A stretch of 9,656 nucleotides of DNA. Source: an uncultured Flavobacteriaceae bacterium (GTDB taxonomy: Bacteria; Bacteroidota; Bacteroidia; Flavobacteriales; Flavobacteriaceae). Shown piece by piece: positions 1 to 7,630 of the stretch. The notes beneath the pieces are model-generated. The model did no database searches and had not been told where the DNA came from. It saw nothing but the letters and a program-made list of their open reading frames with translations. The stretch lies in NCBI GenBank assembly GCA_913052425.1, contig CAJXEG010000043.1, forward strand, positions 1 through 9,656. Reading direction: 5' to 3'. The position numbers were made by a program, and so were the translations under genes. Position 1 is the stretch's first letter. Each line of letters starts with the position of its first letter.

Positions 1-326
1 CGTTCTTCCGTCAATTCGCCAATCAGGTCGGCGGCATCGTCAGTGTCCAGTTCTTCGATTTCCTCTGCAATTTCTTTGGCGGAGAGGTTTTCTAAGATGC
101 CCTCTCGGATGTCTTCATCGACTTCTGCCAGGGCATCGGCTGTTTTATCACTGTCCAGTAATTTGACCAGATAGGTCGCCTGATCGGTGGAAAGTTCATA
201 GATGATCTCAGCAATATCGGCGTAGTGCAGGTCTTTGAGTTTACTGCGCAGCTTTTTGTCGGAGCCACCATCAATCAACTCCTTGATGAACTTTATCCCG
301 GTTTTGTCAATTTCAAATTTTGGCAT
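1..326 (-). CDS. mgtE: Magnesium transporter MgtE, N-terminal part (cut by window edge)
   Basis: Only the first 108 residues are present, starting at an ATG at 326-324 with [10 protein letters not shown]; the frame stays open to the left edge. The visible part is the acidic, helical MgtE N domain: it has repeated Asp/Glu-rich helices such as [30 protein letters not shown] and [14 protein letters not shown]. In the family this cytoplasmic domain, with the following CBS pair, senses intracellular Mg2+ and gates a five-helix membrane channel; CBS and membrane parts would lie beyond the window. The start overlaps the end of rsmA by 14 bases, so translation is probably coupled and the gene is the distal member of the serS-DUF4286-rsmA-mgtE run. 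Family assignment is firm for this domain; the full protein cannot be checked here. Confidence 0.9.
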   Translation of the reverse strand, partial: MPKFEIDKTGIKFIKELIDGGSDKKLRSKLKDLHYADIAEIIYELSTDQATYLVKLLDSDKTADALAEVDEDIREGILENLSAKEIAEEIEELDTDDAADLIGELTEE

Positions 327-1092
327 TTCCCACTTTTTTGGTCAGTTCTATGAATTGCGCTGCGGACAATTTTTCGGGTCGCAGGTCAAAGATACTATCT
401 TCTAAAGTAAGTTTAGGGATGTTTAGACTTTTCAGGCTGTTTCTCAAAGTCTTTCGGCGTTGCTGAAATCCGGTTTTTACGATCCTAAAGAGTAATTTCT
501 CATCGAAATCGATAATCAGATCTTCCTTTCTTTTGAGAGAGAGTACTCCTGAATCCACTTTTGGTGGTGGAGAAAAAACAGCAGGGGAAACATTGAAATG
601 GTATTGGGCGTGGTAATAGGTTTGACACAAAACAGAGAGTATGCCATAGGCTTTGGTACCGGGTTTTTCGCAGATCCTTTGGGCGACTTCTTTTTGAAAC
701 ATGCCGCAAAAAAAAGGGAGGTATTGTCGATACTCCAGGGCTTTGAATACAATTTGACTCGAAATGTTGTAAGGGAAGTTTCCAATAATGCCAAAGGCTT
801 GACCCTCAAAGGTTTTTGAGAGATTCATTTTGAGAAAATCTTCATTGAGGATGTCTTTTTGCCGCTCAGGATATTTCCGGTTGAGGTAGGTTACGGATTC
901 TGTGTCAATTTCAACCAATTTAAGATTTTTGATTTTTGGGATCAAGAATTGGGTGAGCACTCCCATACCGGGGCCTATTTCGAGAATGTTGTCACAGTTT
1001 TGATGTTGAAGTAAATCCGCAATTTTTTGAGCGATGTTTAAATCATTCAGAAAATGTTGTCCTATTTTTTTTTTAGGAGAAACGGCTTTCAT
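313..1092 (-). CDS. rsmA: 16S rRNA (adenine1518-N6/adenine1519-N6)-dimethyltransferase RsmA (KsgA)
   Basis: 259 residues, the normal family length. The enzyme uses S-adenosylmethionine to dimethylate two adjacent adenines in the 3' terminal helix-45 loop of 16S rRNA, a late step and checkpoint in 30S subunit assembly. Visible signatures: the N-terminal KKKIGQHFL motif (residues 7-15), SAM-binding motif [11 protein letters not shown] (38-47), the acidic loop EID (61-63), the ED pair in NEDFLK (84-85), the catalytic NFPY motif (105-108), and [10 protein letters not shown] (174-183), with [10 protein letters not shown] in the C-terminal domain. The ATG at 1092 overlaps the stop of the upstream DUF4286 gene (4 bases), and its own stop lies 14 bases inside mgtE. 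No promoter is needed locally; it most likely depends on the serS promoter. Confidence 0.97.
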   Translation of the reverse strand: MKAVSPKKKIGQHFLNDLNIAQKIADLLQHQNCDNILEIGPGMGVLTQFLIPKIKNLKLVEIDTESVTYLNRKYPERQKDILNEDFLKMNLSKTFEGQAFGIIGNFPYNISSQIVFKALEYRQYLPFFCGMFQKEVAQRICEKPGTKAYGILSVLCQTYYHAQYHFNVSPAVFSPPPKVDSGVLSLKRKEDLIIDFDEKLLFRIVKTGFQQRRKTLRNSLKSLNIPKLTLEDSIFDLRPEKLSAAQFIELTKKVGNAKI

Positions 1093-1400
1093 GGGTATTG
1101 TTTTAGGATTTTGAGTTGACTGCTAAAATGGAGCACGGCTTCACCAAACTGTATCTTTATCTGTTTTTTTAAGACTTGGTCTTCGTTTTCTAAAAAATTT
1201 TGGAGACTATTGTGATCTGAGATTTGATATTGAAGGGCATAGACTGCACCTTCTTTTGGGGTATTTGTGTTCAGCTTTAGGATGGTGGTAGCGCTTATTT
1301 TTTCAGATTTAGATATTTGGTTGAGCCGAAGATCGACCCATTCCAGCCATTTTTTTTCGACCTCCGGTGCCACGTTGCATGTGACATTATACACTATCAT
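1089..1400 (-). CDS. DUF4286 family protein
   Basis: 103 residues starting [21 protein letters not shown]. The N-terminal pattern (short beta strand, then [13 protein letters not shown] helix), the central region ending in YALQYQIS, and the length all fit DUF4286, a small ferredoxin-like or dimeric alpha-beta-barrel-type family known mainly from Bacteroidota; the fold is inference from the pattern. No signal peptide or membrane segment is visible, so it is probably cytoplasmic. No catalytic motif is recognisable and the function is unknown. It starts 3 bases after serS and overlaps rsmA by 4 bases (ATGA), so it is very likely translated together with a tRNA synthetase and an rRNA methylase, which hints at a role near translation but does not prove it. 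Confidence 0.85.
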   Translation of the reverse strand: MIVYNVTCNVAPEVEKKWLEWVDLRLNQISKSEKISATTILKLNTNTPKEGAVYALQYQISDHNSLQNFLENEDQVLKKQIKIQFGEAVLHFSSQLKILKQYP

Positions 1401-1403
1401 CGA

Positions 1404-2675
1404 TCAGTTGATTGTTTCAAAACCGGTATATGGAACCAATGCTTTTGGTATTTTGATCCCATTGGGGGTTTGATGGTTTTCGAGCAAGCCTGCCACCACT
1501 CGTGGGAGGGCCAGTGAGCTACCGTTTAGGGTATGAACGGCTTGTTTTTTTCCATTTTTGTCTTTGTACCGCAGTTGCAAACGTTCAGACTGAAAGCTGT
1601 TGAAGGTGGAGACAGAGCTGATTTCCAGCCATCTTTTTTGGGCGGTAGAGTAGACTTCAAAATCGAAGGTCAATGCTGCAGTGAACCCAAGGTCGCCCCC
1701 GCAGAGTTTTAATATGCGGTAGGGAAGTTCCAATTCTTCTAAAATACTTTTGACGTGGTCTACCATTTGATCCAATGCTGCTATGGAATTTTCAGGTTCT
1801 TCAATCCTGACGATTTCCACTTTATCGAACTGGTGGAGACGATTGAGCCCCCTGACGTTGGCGCCATAACTTCCTGCTTCTCTGCGGAAACAGGGCGTAT
1901 ATCCGGTCAGACAAATGGGCAGGTTTTTGGCTTCTAAAAGTTGGTTTCTAAAAAGGTTGGTCAATGGAACTTCGGCTGTAGGTATGAGGTAGAGTCCGTC
2001 TTCGGGAATGTGATACATCTGCCCCTCTTTGTCGGGCAACTGTCCCGTTCCGAATCCTGAATCTTCGTTGACCAAATGGGGTACTTGAAATTCGGTATAA
2101 CCGGCAGCGGTGTTTTTATCCAAAAAATATTGAACCAACGCCCTTTGGAGTTTGGCACCTTTCCCTTTGTAAACGGGGAATCCGGCACCGGTAATTTTAC
2201 TGCCCAAGTCAAAATCGATCAAATCGTATTGTGCAGCCAACTCCCAGTGTGGAAGTGCATTTTCACCCAAATCGGGAATACTGCCTGCACTAAATACCTC
2301 TTCATTTTCGTTCTCCGAGTTTCCCGCGGGTACACTTTGGTCGGGCACATTGGGAATTTGAGTTCGGATGGACAAAAGTTCCACTTCAACTTTTTGGAGT
2401 TGCTCTTGTAGGGTTTTTCCGGTGGTTTTTAAATCGGCTGTTTGCGTTTTTAATGTATTGGCTTTTTCCGCTTGTCCTGATTTAAAAAGGGTCCCAATTT
2501 CTTTGGCCAGTTGATTGCTTTTGGAAAGGGTTTCGTCCAATTGACTTTGAAGTGATCTCCTTTTCTGATCTGTTTCAAGCAGTTGGTCGACCAGCTCTGG
2601 CTGCGGAAAATTTCTTTTGGCCAATCCCTCTTTGATTTTTTCGGTCTGTTCTCTCAGGTATGCAAGCGGTAACAT
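1404..2675 (-). CDS. serS: Serine--tRNA ligase (SerRS)
   Basis: 423 residues from the chosen start. A class II synthetase that activates serine with ATP and charges tRNA-Ser (and tRNA-Sec where present). Residues about 25-110 form the charged, heptad-like tRNA-binding coiled-coil arm. The catalytic core shows the serine-binding loop TAEVPLTN (233-240), motif 2 FRREAGSYG (263-271) and motif 3 around NGSSLALPRVVAGLLENHQ (384-402). The C-terminal IPKALVPYTGF is typical of bacterial enzymes. The frame is open to an ATG at 2711, but MLPLAYLREQ at 2675 matches the usual SerRS start, and the extra 12 residues would overlap a promoter-like -7 element (2693-2700) that would lie upstream of transcription. 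It is the first gene of a tight run with DUF4286, rsmA and mgtE. Confidence 0.96.
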   Translation of the reverse strand: MLPLAYLREQTEKIKEGLAKRNFPQPELVDQLLETDQKRRSLQSQLDETLSKSNQLAKEIGTLFKSGQAEKANTLKTQTADLKTTGKTLQEQLQKVEVELLSIRTQIPNVPDQSVPAGNSENENEEVFSAGSIPDLGENALPHWELAAQYDLIDFDLGSKITGAGFPVYKGKGAKLQRALVQYFLDKNTAAGYTEFQVPHLVNEDSGFGTGQLPDKEGQMYHIPEDGLYLIPTAEVPLTNLFRNQLLEAKNLPICLTGYTPCFRREAGSYGANVRGLNRLHQFDKVEIVRIEEPENSIAALDQMVDHVKSILEELELPYRILKLCGGDLGFTAALTFDFEVYSTAQKRWLEISSVSTFNSFQSERLQLRYKDKNGKKQAVHTLNGSSLALPRVVAGLLENHQTPNGIKIPKALVPYTGFETIN

Positions 2676-2692
2676 GTGATTATTTTTCGGTG

Positions 2693-2725
2693 TAAAGGTA
2701 GATGAAACCAATGGATTAATTCAAA
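2693..2725 (-). promoter_or_regulatory. Candidate Bacteroidota-type promoter for serS-DUF4286-rsmA-mgtE
   Basis: Read on the minus strand, TTTG (2725-2722) is followed after 21 bases by TACCTTTA (2700-2693), one base away from the Bacteroidota -7 consensus TAnnTTTG. Transcription would begin near 2687, giving a short A-rich leader of about 10-12 bases before the ATG at 2675. The upstream end of the promoter touches the ribF stop codon (2727-2729), so serS could be transcribed both from here and by read-through from ribF. It is a sequence match only. Confidence 0.5.
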
Positions 2726-2726
2726 T

Positions 2727-3659
2727 TTAAAGGTATTTTGGGATTAATTCTCGGCAGCTTTTTTGGTCGATACTGAGTTGATTCCCCAATGACTCCAACG
2801 AGTCGTATTTTTGCTCGTCTCTTATTTTTTCCAGAAGATTAATGTTTAATTTTTTCCCGTAGAGGTCTCCGTCAAAGTCGAAAAAATATGTTTCGATTTG
2901 CGTTTCTTTTCCCGAGATCGTGGGGCGTTTGCCAACATTCATCATCCCAAAATATTTTTGATTGTCCCAATGACATTGAACGAGATAAACCCCATTTTGA
3001 GGTTTGAGCTTGTATTTTTCTTCAATGTATAAGTTGGCCGTAGGAAAGCCAATTTTTCTTCCAATTTTGTCTCCTTTAACAATGATTCCACTAATAGAAA
3101 AGGGCCTTCCCAAATATTGATTAGCTTTTTTAATTTCTCCCGCCGTGATGGCATTTCTCACTTTGGTAGAACTTATGGCAATGGACGCTATGTCTTGAGC
3201 CGGAATTTCTTCAACCGTAAAATCGTAATCCAAACCAAAGTTTTTTAAGTCCTCAACGGTTGCCTCTCGGTTTCTTCCAAACCGATGATCGTATCCAATG
3301 ATGAGTTTCGAAATGCCAAGCCCGTTGACCAGAACATCTCTCGTATACTCTATGGCTGTCATTCTTGAAAATTCCAGGGTAAAAGGTTGAATGATGAGTA
3401 TTTCTACTCCCAATATTTCCAAAAGTTGTCTTTTTTCCTTCAAGGTATCAATCATTTTGAGTTGGCTTTCTTTTTGTAAAACCATTCTCGGATGAGGAAA
3501 AAAAGTGAGAACTACAGCACATAAATCCTCTTTTTTGGCTTTTGCCACCAGATCGCTAATGATTTTTTGATGCCCAATGTGAACCCCATCAAAGGTGCCT
3601 ATGGTGAGTATCGCGGTTTTTTTTGGTCGGTAATTGGCTATATTATGGATGACCTCCAT
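2727..3659 (-). CDS. ribF: Bifunctional riboflavin kinase / FAD synthetase RibF
   Basis: 310 residues, normal length. It phosphorylates riboflavin to FMN and then adenylylates FMN to FAD, both with ATP, in the cytoplasm. The N-terminal nucleotidyltransferase domain (about 1-160) carries GTFDGVHIGH (21-30), FFPHPR (53-58), the loop GYDHRFGRNR (122-131) and ISSTKVR (162-168). The C-terminal flavokinase domain (about 183-308) carries GDKIGRKIGFPTANL (196-210), NGVYLV (222-227) and the catalytic-Glu region QIETYFFDFDGDLYGK (E256). The ATG at 3659 starts the conserved MEVIHNI... lead-in. The serS start lies 51 bases after its stop. It is transcribed divergently from the metalloprotease gene, with only about 50-70 bases between them. 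Confidence 0.97.
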   Translation of the reverse strand: MEVIHNIANYRPKKTAILTIGTFDGVHIGHQKIISDLVAKAKKEDLCAVVLTFFPHPRMVLQKESQLKMIDTLKEKRQLLEILGVEILIIQPFTLEFSRMTAIEYTRDVLVNGLGISKLIIGYDHRFGRNREATVEDLKNFGLDYDFTVEEIPAQDIASIAISSTKVRNAITAGEIKKANQYLGRPFSISGIIVKGDKIGRKIGFPTANLYIEEKYKLKPQNGVYLVQCHWDNQKYFGMMNVGKRPTISGKETQIETYFFDFDGDLYGKKLNINLLEKIRDEQKYDSLESLGNQLSIDQKSCRELIPKYL

Positions 3660-3679
3660 CTAAAAATTTTGATATTTGT

Positions 3680-3687
3680 CAAAAGTA
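3680..3687 (-). promoter_or_regulatory. Candidate -7 element for ribF
   Basis: On the minus strand this reads TACTTTTG, a perfect match to the Bacteroidota -7 consensus TAnnTTTG, 20 bases before the ribF ATG. The -33 partner is poor: the nearest CTTG (3705-3702) is only 14 bases away rather than the usual 17-23. The -7 match and position support it; the weak -33 lowers confidence. Confidence 0.45.
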
Positions 3688-3712
3688 CATCTAAAATACT
3701 TCAAGATTAATA

Positions 3713-6700
3713 TTGTTTTTTTTAAATTATGAATTTAAAAATCCGACTTTGACAATATACCGTTTTTGTCTTTATTTATTTACCACGCTTTTCATAGGTT
3801 TGTCGGGTGTCAGTGGACAGCAATTCTGGTCTTTAGCTTCGGATGACCCCATTGGATATTTACCCATTTCGGATGACAAAGGGTGGTTTTATATGGATTT
3901 TGATGCTGCAGCATTTAAAAATACGCTGACCGAATCCAAAGGGATGAAATTCTTGGCGGAAAAAGACCTGTTGGAGATGGTTTTACCTAATGAATGGGGT
4001 AAAGAGGAAGTATTTGAGCTCAGAAAAGCAGCCGTATTGTCGCCCAGCCTACAAGCTGCTTTTCCTGAGATCAGAACTTATGTAGGAAAAAGCCTTGAAC
4101 GTCCGGATGTTCATATCAGACTCTCCTATACCCCTACTGGAATCAATGCTTGGATGCGCTATCCCAATGGAGAAAATAGATTTTTACAGCCTTTGAACGG
4201 TCAAAAAAACCGTTACCTTTCCTATGCACGATCTGCGGAAAGTGAGATAGATGGCTTTAATTGTTCGACGCCCCTAAAGGATAACTGGAAAGATCAAAAC
4301 TTGTCGACTGTCGATCAAAAAAGTTTTAGAAAAGTAAATTCGGGGATAATAAAAACCTATCGACTGGCCATTTCAACCACTGGGGGTTATACCTCTTTTT
4401 GGGGAGACGATGATCCCTCTAATGGAACCAACAAGGAAGATGCCTATGCAGCTGTAGTAAGTACCATCAACAGGGTTAATGAAGTTTTTGAAACGGAATT
4501 GGGCATACATTTGGAGTTGGTGTCAGGACTTGATTTGATCTATCCCAATGTTGATTCTGACCCTTATACGAGTGATTTAAATGCTCAGGCTCAGGAAAAC
4601 TTAGACAAAGTACTTGGCTCTGAGAATTACGATATAGGTCATCTGTTTGCGTATGCTAGAGGTGGAGGAAACGGCAATGCTGGCACTGTGGGAAGTGTTT
4701 GTCGAAATGGTGTTAAAGGGGGGGCTTTTAGTGCGCATCCTTTTCAGGGTACTGCCGACGACCCTTTTCTGAATGATCATTTCGATGTTGATTATGTGAC
4801 CCATGAAATGGGGCATCAATTTGGAGCTTTTCATACTTTTTCCCACAACAATGAGTTTGAAGGCTTCAGCTCAGAACCTGGAAGCGGATCAACCATCATG
4901 GGGTATGCCGGGATTGTAGGTTTGGACAATGTCCAGCGTCATAGCGATCCTTATTTTCATTATTACAGCATCCACAATATCAATGAATATACCGATGAAC
5001 AAACTTGTTATACTTCGGTCCTAAATGAAAATCAAATTCCCACTGCCTTTGCGGATCGTGACTATTCCTTACCCATTGGAACGGCCTATGAGTTAAAAGC
5101 CTCGGGAACCGACCCCGATGGTGATGTATTGTATTATTGCTGGGAGCAATTGGATGTGGGTCAAGTGGATGCGTCCAATTTTGGGCCTTACAATCATATA
5201 GGTGCTCAGGCAAGATCGCTGCCGCCTTCCCTTAGTCCGATTAGAACTGTTCCTGGAATGGATGCGGTTTTGGAGGGTAGTTTGACCCTTGACAAGCCTC
5301 AGACAGGAGGTCGATGGGAAACTGTGTCACTGGTTGACCGGACACTCACTTGGGCAGTTACGGTAAGGGATCGTTTTCCGGCGGCTGTTGATGTTTCAGG
5401 GAGAATGGCTTTCGATGTCAAAATGCTCAAAGTGATATCCGATGCTGGGCCTTTTGAAATGAGTTCGCAAAATCATGAGGGAATTCTTTGGGAAGCCGGA
5501 TCAAAACAAACTTTGTCTTGGGAGGTTGCCCAAACCGATCAGGCCCCTATCAACACAAAATTTGTCTCCATATTCTTGTCTACAGATGGGGGAAAGACCT
5601 TTGAAAAGCCCTTGCTCACCTCAACACCCAACGATGGAGAAGAGGTGATCACTGTTCCCGGGGGCGTCAGCTCTGACCTGGTCAGGATCAAAATTGTGCC
5701 GGACAACTCTATTTATTTTGCTGTCAACCGCCACGATATTGAAATCACCCCAGCCCCCTTTGTATTGACTTTTGACCGCTATGATCAAGAGGCTTGTCAA
5801 AACGAGGTGACTTTTGCATTTGATTTTGAGACTTTTTCGGATACCGATCAAAAGGTGGGTTTGAGCTTTAGTGATCTTCCTACAGCCCTTTCGGCACAGT
5901 TTTCGAAATCCCAGCTTAACAGCGCTGATCCGTCAGGAACCATCAAGGTTTCGGGTTTTGAAAATTTACCATCTCAGGACTTGGTCTTGACACTTAGGGC
6001 CTCGGGAGAGACCCTAACCCGTTCTATTGATTTGGAGGTTAGGATTAGAGAAGATATTTTTCAAGGGATTCAACTTTTGGCTCCGACCAATCCGGAAGTT
6101 GAACTGAGTCGAACGGTTAGTCTGAGTTGGACTGCCCTTCAAAACGCTAACGAATACATCATTGAAGTCTCCAAATCGGAAACTTTTTCGAGTATAACCC
6201 ATTCTAAAACTGTCGACTCCTCATCAACTTCCATAGTAGGTTTGGATTTTTCAACTTCCTATTTTTGGAGGGTAAAGCCTGTTAATTCCTGTGGTGAAGG
6301 GACTTATTCTGAAGTAGGGAACTTTAGGACTTTTACGGTCAATTGTGAAACCTATAGAGCCAGTGGATTGCCAACCAGGATAAGTGATGCGATAGGAAGC
6401 TTGGCGAAATCTACGACTGTAAACTTGGATATCTTTGATCAAGCGGTGATCCAAGACCTCAATGTAAATGTGTCCATAGATCACAGTTATATTGGGGATA
6501 TCTCTCTCTATCTAATTGCTCCCGACAATACTAGGGTCAAATTATCCCAAAACCTTGGCGACGATCAGGATAATTATAAAGAAACGGTTTTTGATCAAGA
6601 AGCCACCAGATCCATTGTTTTTGCATTGCCTCCTTTTACGGGCTCGTTTAGACCCCAGGAAGATTTGTCGGTATTTAACGGAAAAAATCTAAAAGGCAGA

Positions 6701-7630
6701 TGGACGCTCGAAATCGTAGACTTGTTCGATGATAGTATAGTTGGCTTAGTGGATGACTTTTCGATTAATGTTTGTTACAGAGGTACGGTTGTTTTGGACA
6801 CAGACAATGATGGTATAGCAGATGTTTTGGACAATTGCCCAACCATTCCCAATGCAAATCAGTCCGATTCAAACGAGGATGGCCTGGGTGATGTTTGTGA
6901 CCTCTACAGCAACGATAATTTTAGTTTAAAGAAGTCAGACCCCACTTGCATCGCGAAAAACAACGGTTCCGTTTCCATTTCAGCGGTTGCTCATTTCGAT
7001 TATCAACTCAGTATCACCGGACCCAATGGCTTAAGTAAAGAGGATTCATTTACTCATAATAATGAAATCACGATTCCTAACTTGCCCAAAGGAAAATACA
7101 CGATCTGTATCACGTCTCTCAACAATATTGATTTTGAAAGGTGCTATGCCACAGAATTGTTCGAACCGGATCCATTGAGTGTGGTTACGCAATTGAACGC
7201 TTCAGATTTGTCGGTCACCATAGATTTATCCGGGGGACAAAACTATTGGCTCAAGCTCAATGAAGATCATTATGAATTCAAGACGGGACGTCATCGCTTG
7301 GCTCTTAGGGCGGGCTTGAATACCCTAGAAGTTACTACAGATTTGAATTGTCAAGCTAAGTTGGTAAAAGAAATTTATGTTTCTGAGGATTCTTCGGTTT
7401 ATCCCAATCCTGCATCAGAAATCGTTAATATTTTGGTGGGTGGAGGAGCAATGCAGGCAGAAATTTTATTTTTCAATTTACAGGGCGACCTACTTCAACA
7501 AAGGGATGTTGTTCTTAATCCATTCAATAGAAATTTTGAACTCCCTGTGGATTATTACCCCCCCGGCGTGTATTTAATTCGTGTGATTACGGAAGGAAGA
7601 ATAGAAAATTTTAAACTCCTAAAGCGTTGA
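3713..7630 (+). CDS. Secreted reprolysin-like zinc metalloprotease with P domain, TSP3 repeat and T9SS sorting domain
   Basis: About 1305 residues. Order: signal peptide (hydrophobic 18-31, likely cleavage near VSG-Q, residue 35/36); propeptide-like region to about 210; metzincin catalytic domain (about 212-435) with HEMGHQFGAFH (zinc ligands H364, H368, H374, catalytic E365) and a Met-turn STIMGY (M396); Ig-like region with DPDGD (467-471); a further beta domain (about 577-679) and another (about 683-780); FN3 (788-873); proprotein-convertase P domain (about 884-1023); thrombospondin type 3 Ca2+ repeat beginning DTDNDG (1029-1063); a C-terminal beta module (1066-1222); and a T9SS type A domain from VYPNP (1229) to the terminal KLLKR. 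It is predicted to cross the outer membrane by T9SS, with removal of the sorting tail and release or surface attachment. Substrate is unknown. The frame begins with TTG at 3713; no in-frame ATG lies before the signal peptide, so the true start is uncertain. The stop overlaps the ATG of the downstream lipoprotein gene. Confidence 0.93.
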   Translation: MFFLNYEFKNPTLTIYRFCLYLFTTLFIGLSGVSGQQFWSLASDDPIGYLPISDDKGWFYMDFDAAAFKNTLTESKGMKFLAEKDLLEMVLPNEWGKEEVFELRKAAVLSPSLQAAFPEIRTYVGKSLERPDVHIRLSYTPTGINAWMRYPNGENRFLQPLNGQKNRYLSYARSAESEIDGFNCSTPLKDNWKDQNLSTVDQKSFRKVNSGIIKTYRLAISTTGGYTSFWGDDDPSNGTNKEDAYAAVVSTINRVNEVFETELGIHLELVSGLDLIYPNVDSDPYTSDLNAQAQENLDKVLGSENYDIGHLFAYARGGGNGNAGTVGSVCRNGVKGGAFSAHPFQGTADDPFLNDHFDVDYVTHEMGHQFGAFHTFSHNNEFEGFSSEPGSGSTIMGYAGIVGLDNVQRHSDPYFHYYSIHNINEYTDEQTCYTSVLNENQIPTAFADRDYSLPIGTAYELKASGTDPDGDVLYYCWEQLDVGQVDASNFGPYNHIGAQARSLPPSLSPIRTVPGMDAVLEGSLTLDKPQTGGRWETVSLVDRTLTWAVTVRDRFPAAVDVSGRMAFDVKMLKVISDAGPFEMSSQNHEGILWEAGSKQTLSWEVAQTDQAPINTKFVSIFLSTDGGKTFEKPLLTSTPNDGEEVITVPGGVSSDLVRIKIVPDNSIYFAVNRHDIEITPAPFVLTFDRYDQEACQNEVTFAFDFETFSDTDQKVGLSFSDLPTALSAQFSKSQLNSADPSGTIKVSGFENLPSQDLVLTLRASGETLTRSIDLEVRIREDIFQGIQLLAPTNPEVELSRTVSLSWTALQNANEYIIEVSKSETFSSITHSKTVDSSSTSIVGLDFSTSYFWRVKPVNSCGEGTYSEVGNFRTFTVNCETYRASGLPTRISDAIGSLAKSTTVNLDIFDQAVIQDLNVNVSIDHSYIGDISLYLIAPDNTRVKLSQNLGDDQDNYKETVFDQEATRSIVFALPPFTGSFRPQEDLSVFNGKNLKGRWTLEIVDLFDDSIVGLVDDFSINVCYRGTVVLDTDNDGIADVLDNCPTIPNANQSDSNEDGLGDVCDLYSNDNFSLKKSDPTCIAKNNGSVSISAVAHFDYQLSITGPNGLSKEDSFTHNNEITIPNLPKGKYTICITSLNNIDFERCYATELFEPDPLSVVTQLNASDLSVTIDLSGGQNYWLKLNEDHYEFKTGRHRLALRAGLNTLEVTTDLNCQAKLVKEIYVSEDSSVYPNPASEIVNILVGGGAMQAEILFFNLQGDLLQQRDVVLNPFNRNFELPVDYYPPGVYLIRVITEGRIENFKLLKR
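3771..3820 (+). other. Signal peptide core of the metalloprotease
   Basis: These bases encode roughly LYLFTTLFIGLSGVSGQ, a hydrophobic h-region followed by small residues (S-G-V-S-G) ending just before QQFW. A single Arg and, further upstream, Lys form the positive n-region. This is a type I (SPase I) signal: no cysteine lipobox is present. Sec export to the periplasm would precede T9SS transport. Confidence 0.75.
4802..4834 (+). other. Metzincin zinc-binding active site HExxHxxGxxH
   Basis: Encodes HEMGHQFGAFH (residues 364-374). The three histidines are the expected Zn2+ ligands, the glutamate the general base, and the Gly allows the turn that brings in the third His. With the Met-turn at residue 396, this places the domain in the metzincin clan (reprolysin/M12B-like). 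All key residues are intact, so an active enzyme is expected. Confidence 0.9.
6362..6781 (+). other. Proprotein-convertase P (Homo B) domain of the metalloprotease
   Basis: Residues about 884-1023. Features typical of the P domain are visible: VNLDIFDQAVIQDLNVNVSI, HSYIGDISLYLIAPDNT, a central Gln/Asn/Asp-rich loop, and a closing strand GRWTLEIVDLFDDS...FSINV. In bacterial secreted proteases this domain usually acts as a beta-sandwich stabiliser or substrate-binding module. Its role here is inferred from the family. Confidence 0.85.
7391..7627 (+). other. T9SS type A C-terminal sorting domain
   Basis: The last 79 residues (1227-1305) begin SSVYPNPASEIVNI and end GVYLIRVITEGRIENFKLLKR read as strands: the YPNP start, central FFNLQGDLL strand, PPGVYLIRV and a Lys/Arg-ending final strand are the classic type A signature. 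It directs export through the Por/type IX secretion system and is normally cleaved by the sortase-like PorU. It shows that the host carries a T9SS elsewhere. Confidence 0.9.

Noticed and set aside
92..274. Open minus-strand frame of 60 codons
   Set aside because: It is out of frame within mgtE, whose real frame (starting at 326) gives a clear MgtE N domain.
598..819. Plus-strand open frame opposite rsmA
   Set aside because: Antisense shadow of RsmA's conserved core, with no recognisable domain.
2076..2411. 111-codon plus-strand frame opposite serS
   Set aside because: Antisense shadow of the conserved SerRS catalytic core and no protein-like features.
2676..2711. Longer SerRS start at 2711
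   Set aside because: Residues MVSSTFTPKNNH are not typical of SerRS and the stretch overlaps a promoter-like -7 element; MLPLAYL at 2675 fits the family.
3668..3699. Possible plus-strand promoter for the protease (TTTG at 3668, TAAAATAC at 3692)
   Set aside because: Spacing of 20 is right, but the -7 half matches the consensus at only a few positions, too weak to list as a feature.
4980..5213. Minus-strand frame rich in His and Pro within the protease gene
   Set aside because: Antisense shadow; no start context or family resemblance, and the plus frame is continuous here.
7627..7629. TTG start for the lipoprotein one codon upstream of ATG
   Set aside because: The ATG at 7630 gives the same frame with a normal start codon and overlaps the protease stop in the usual TGATG way.
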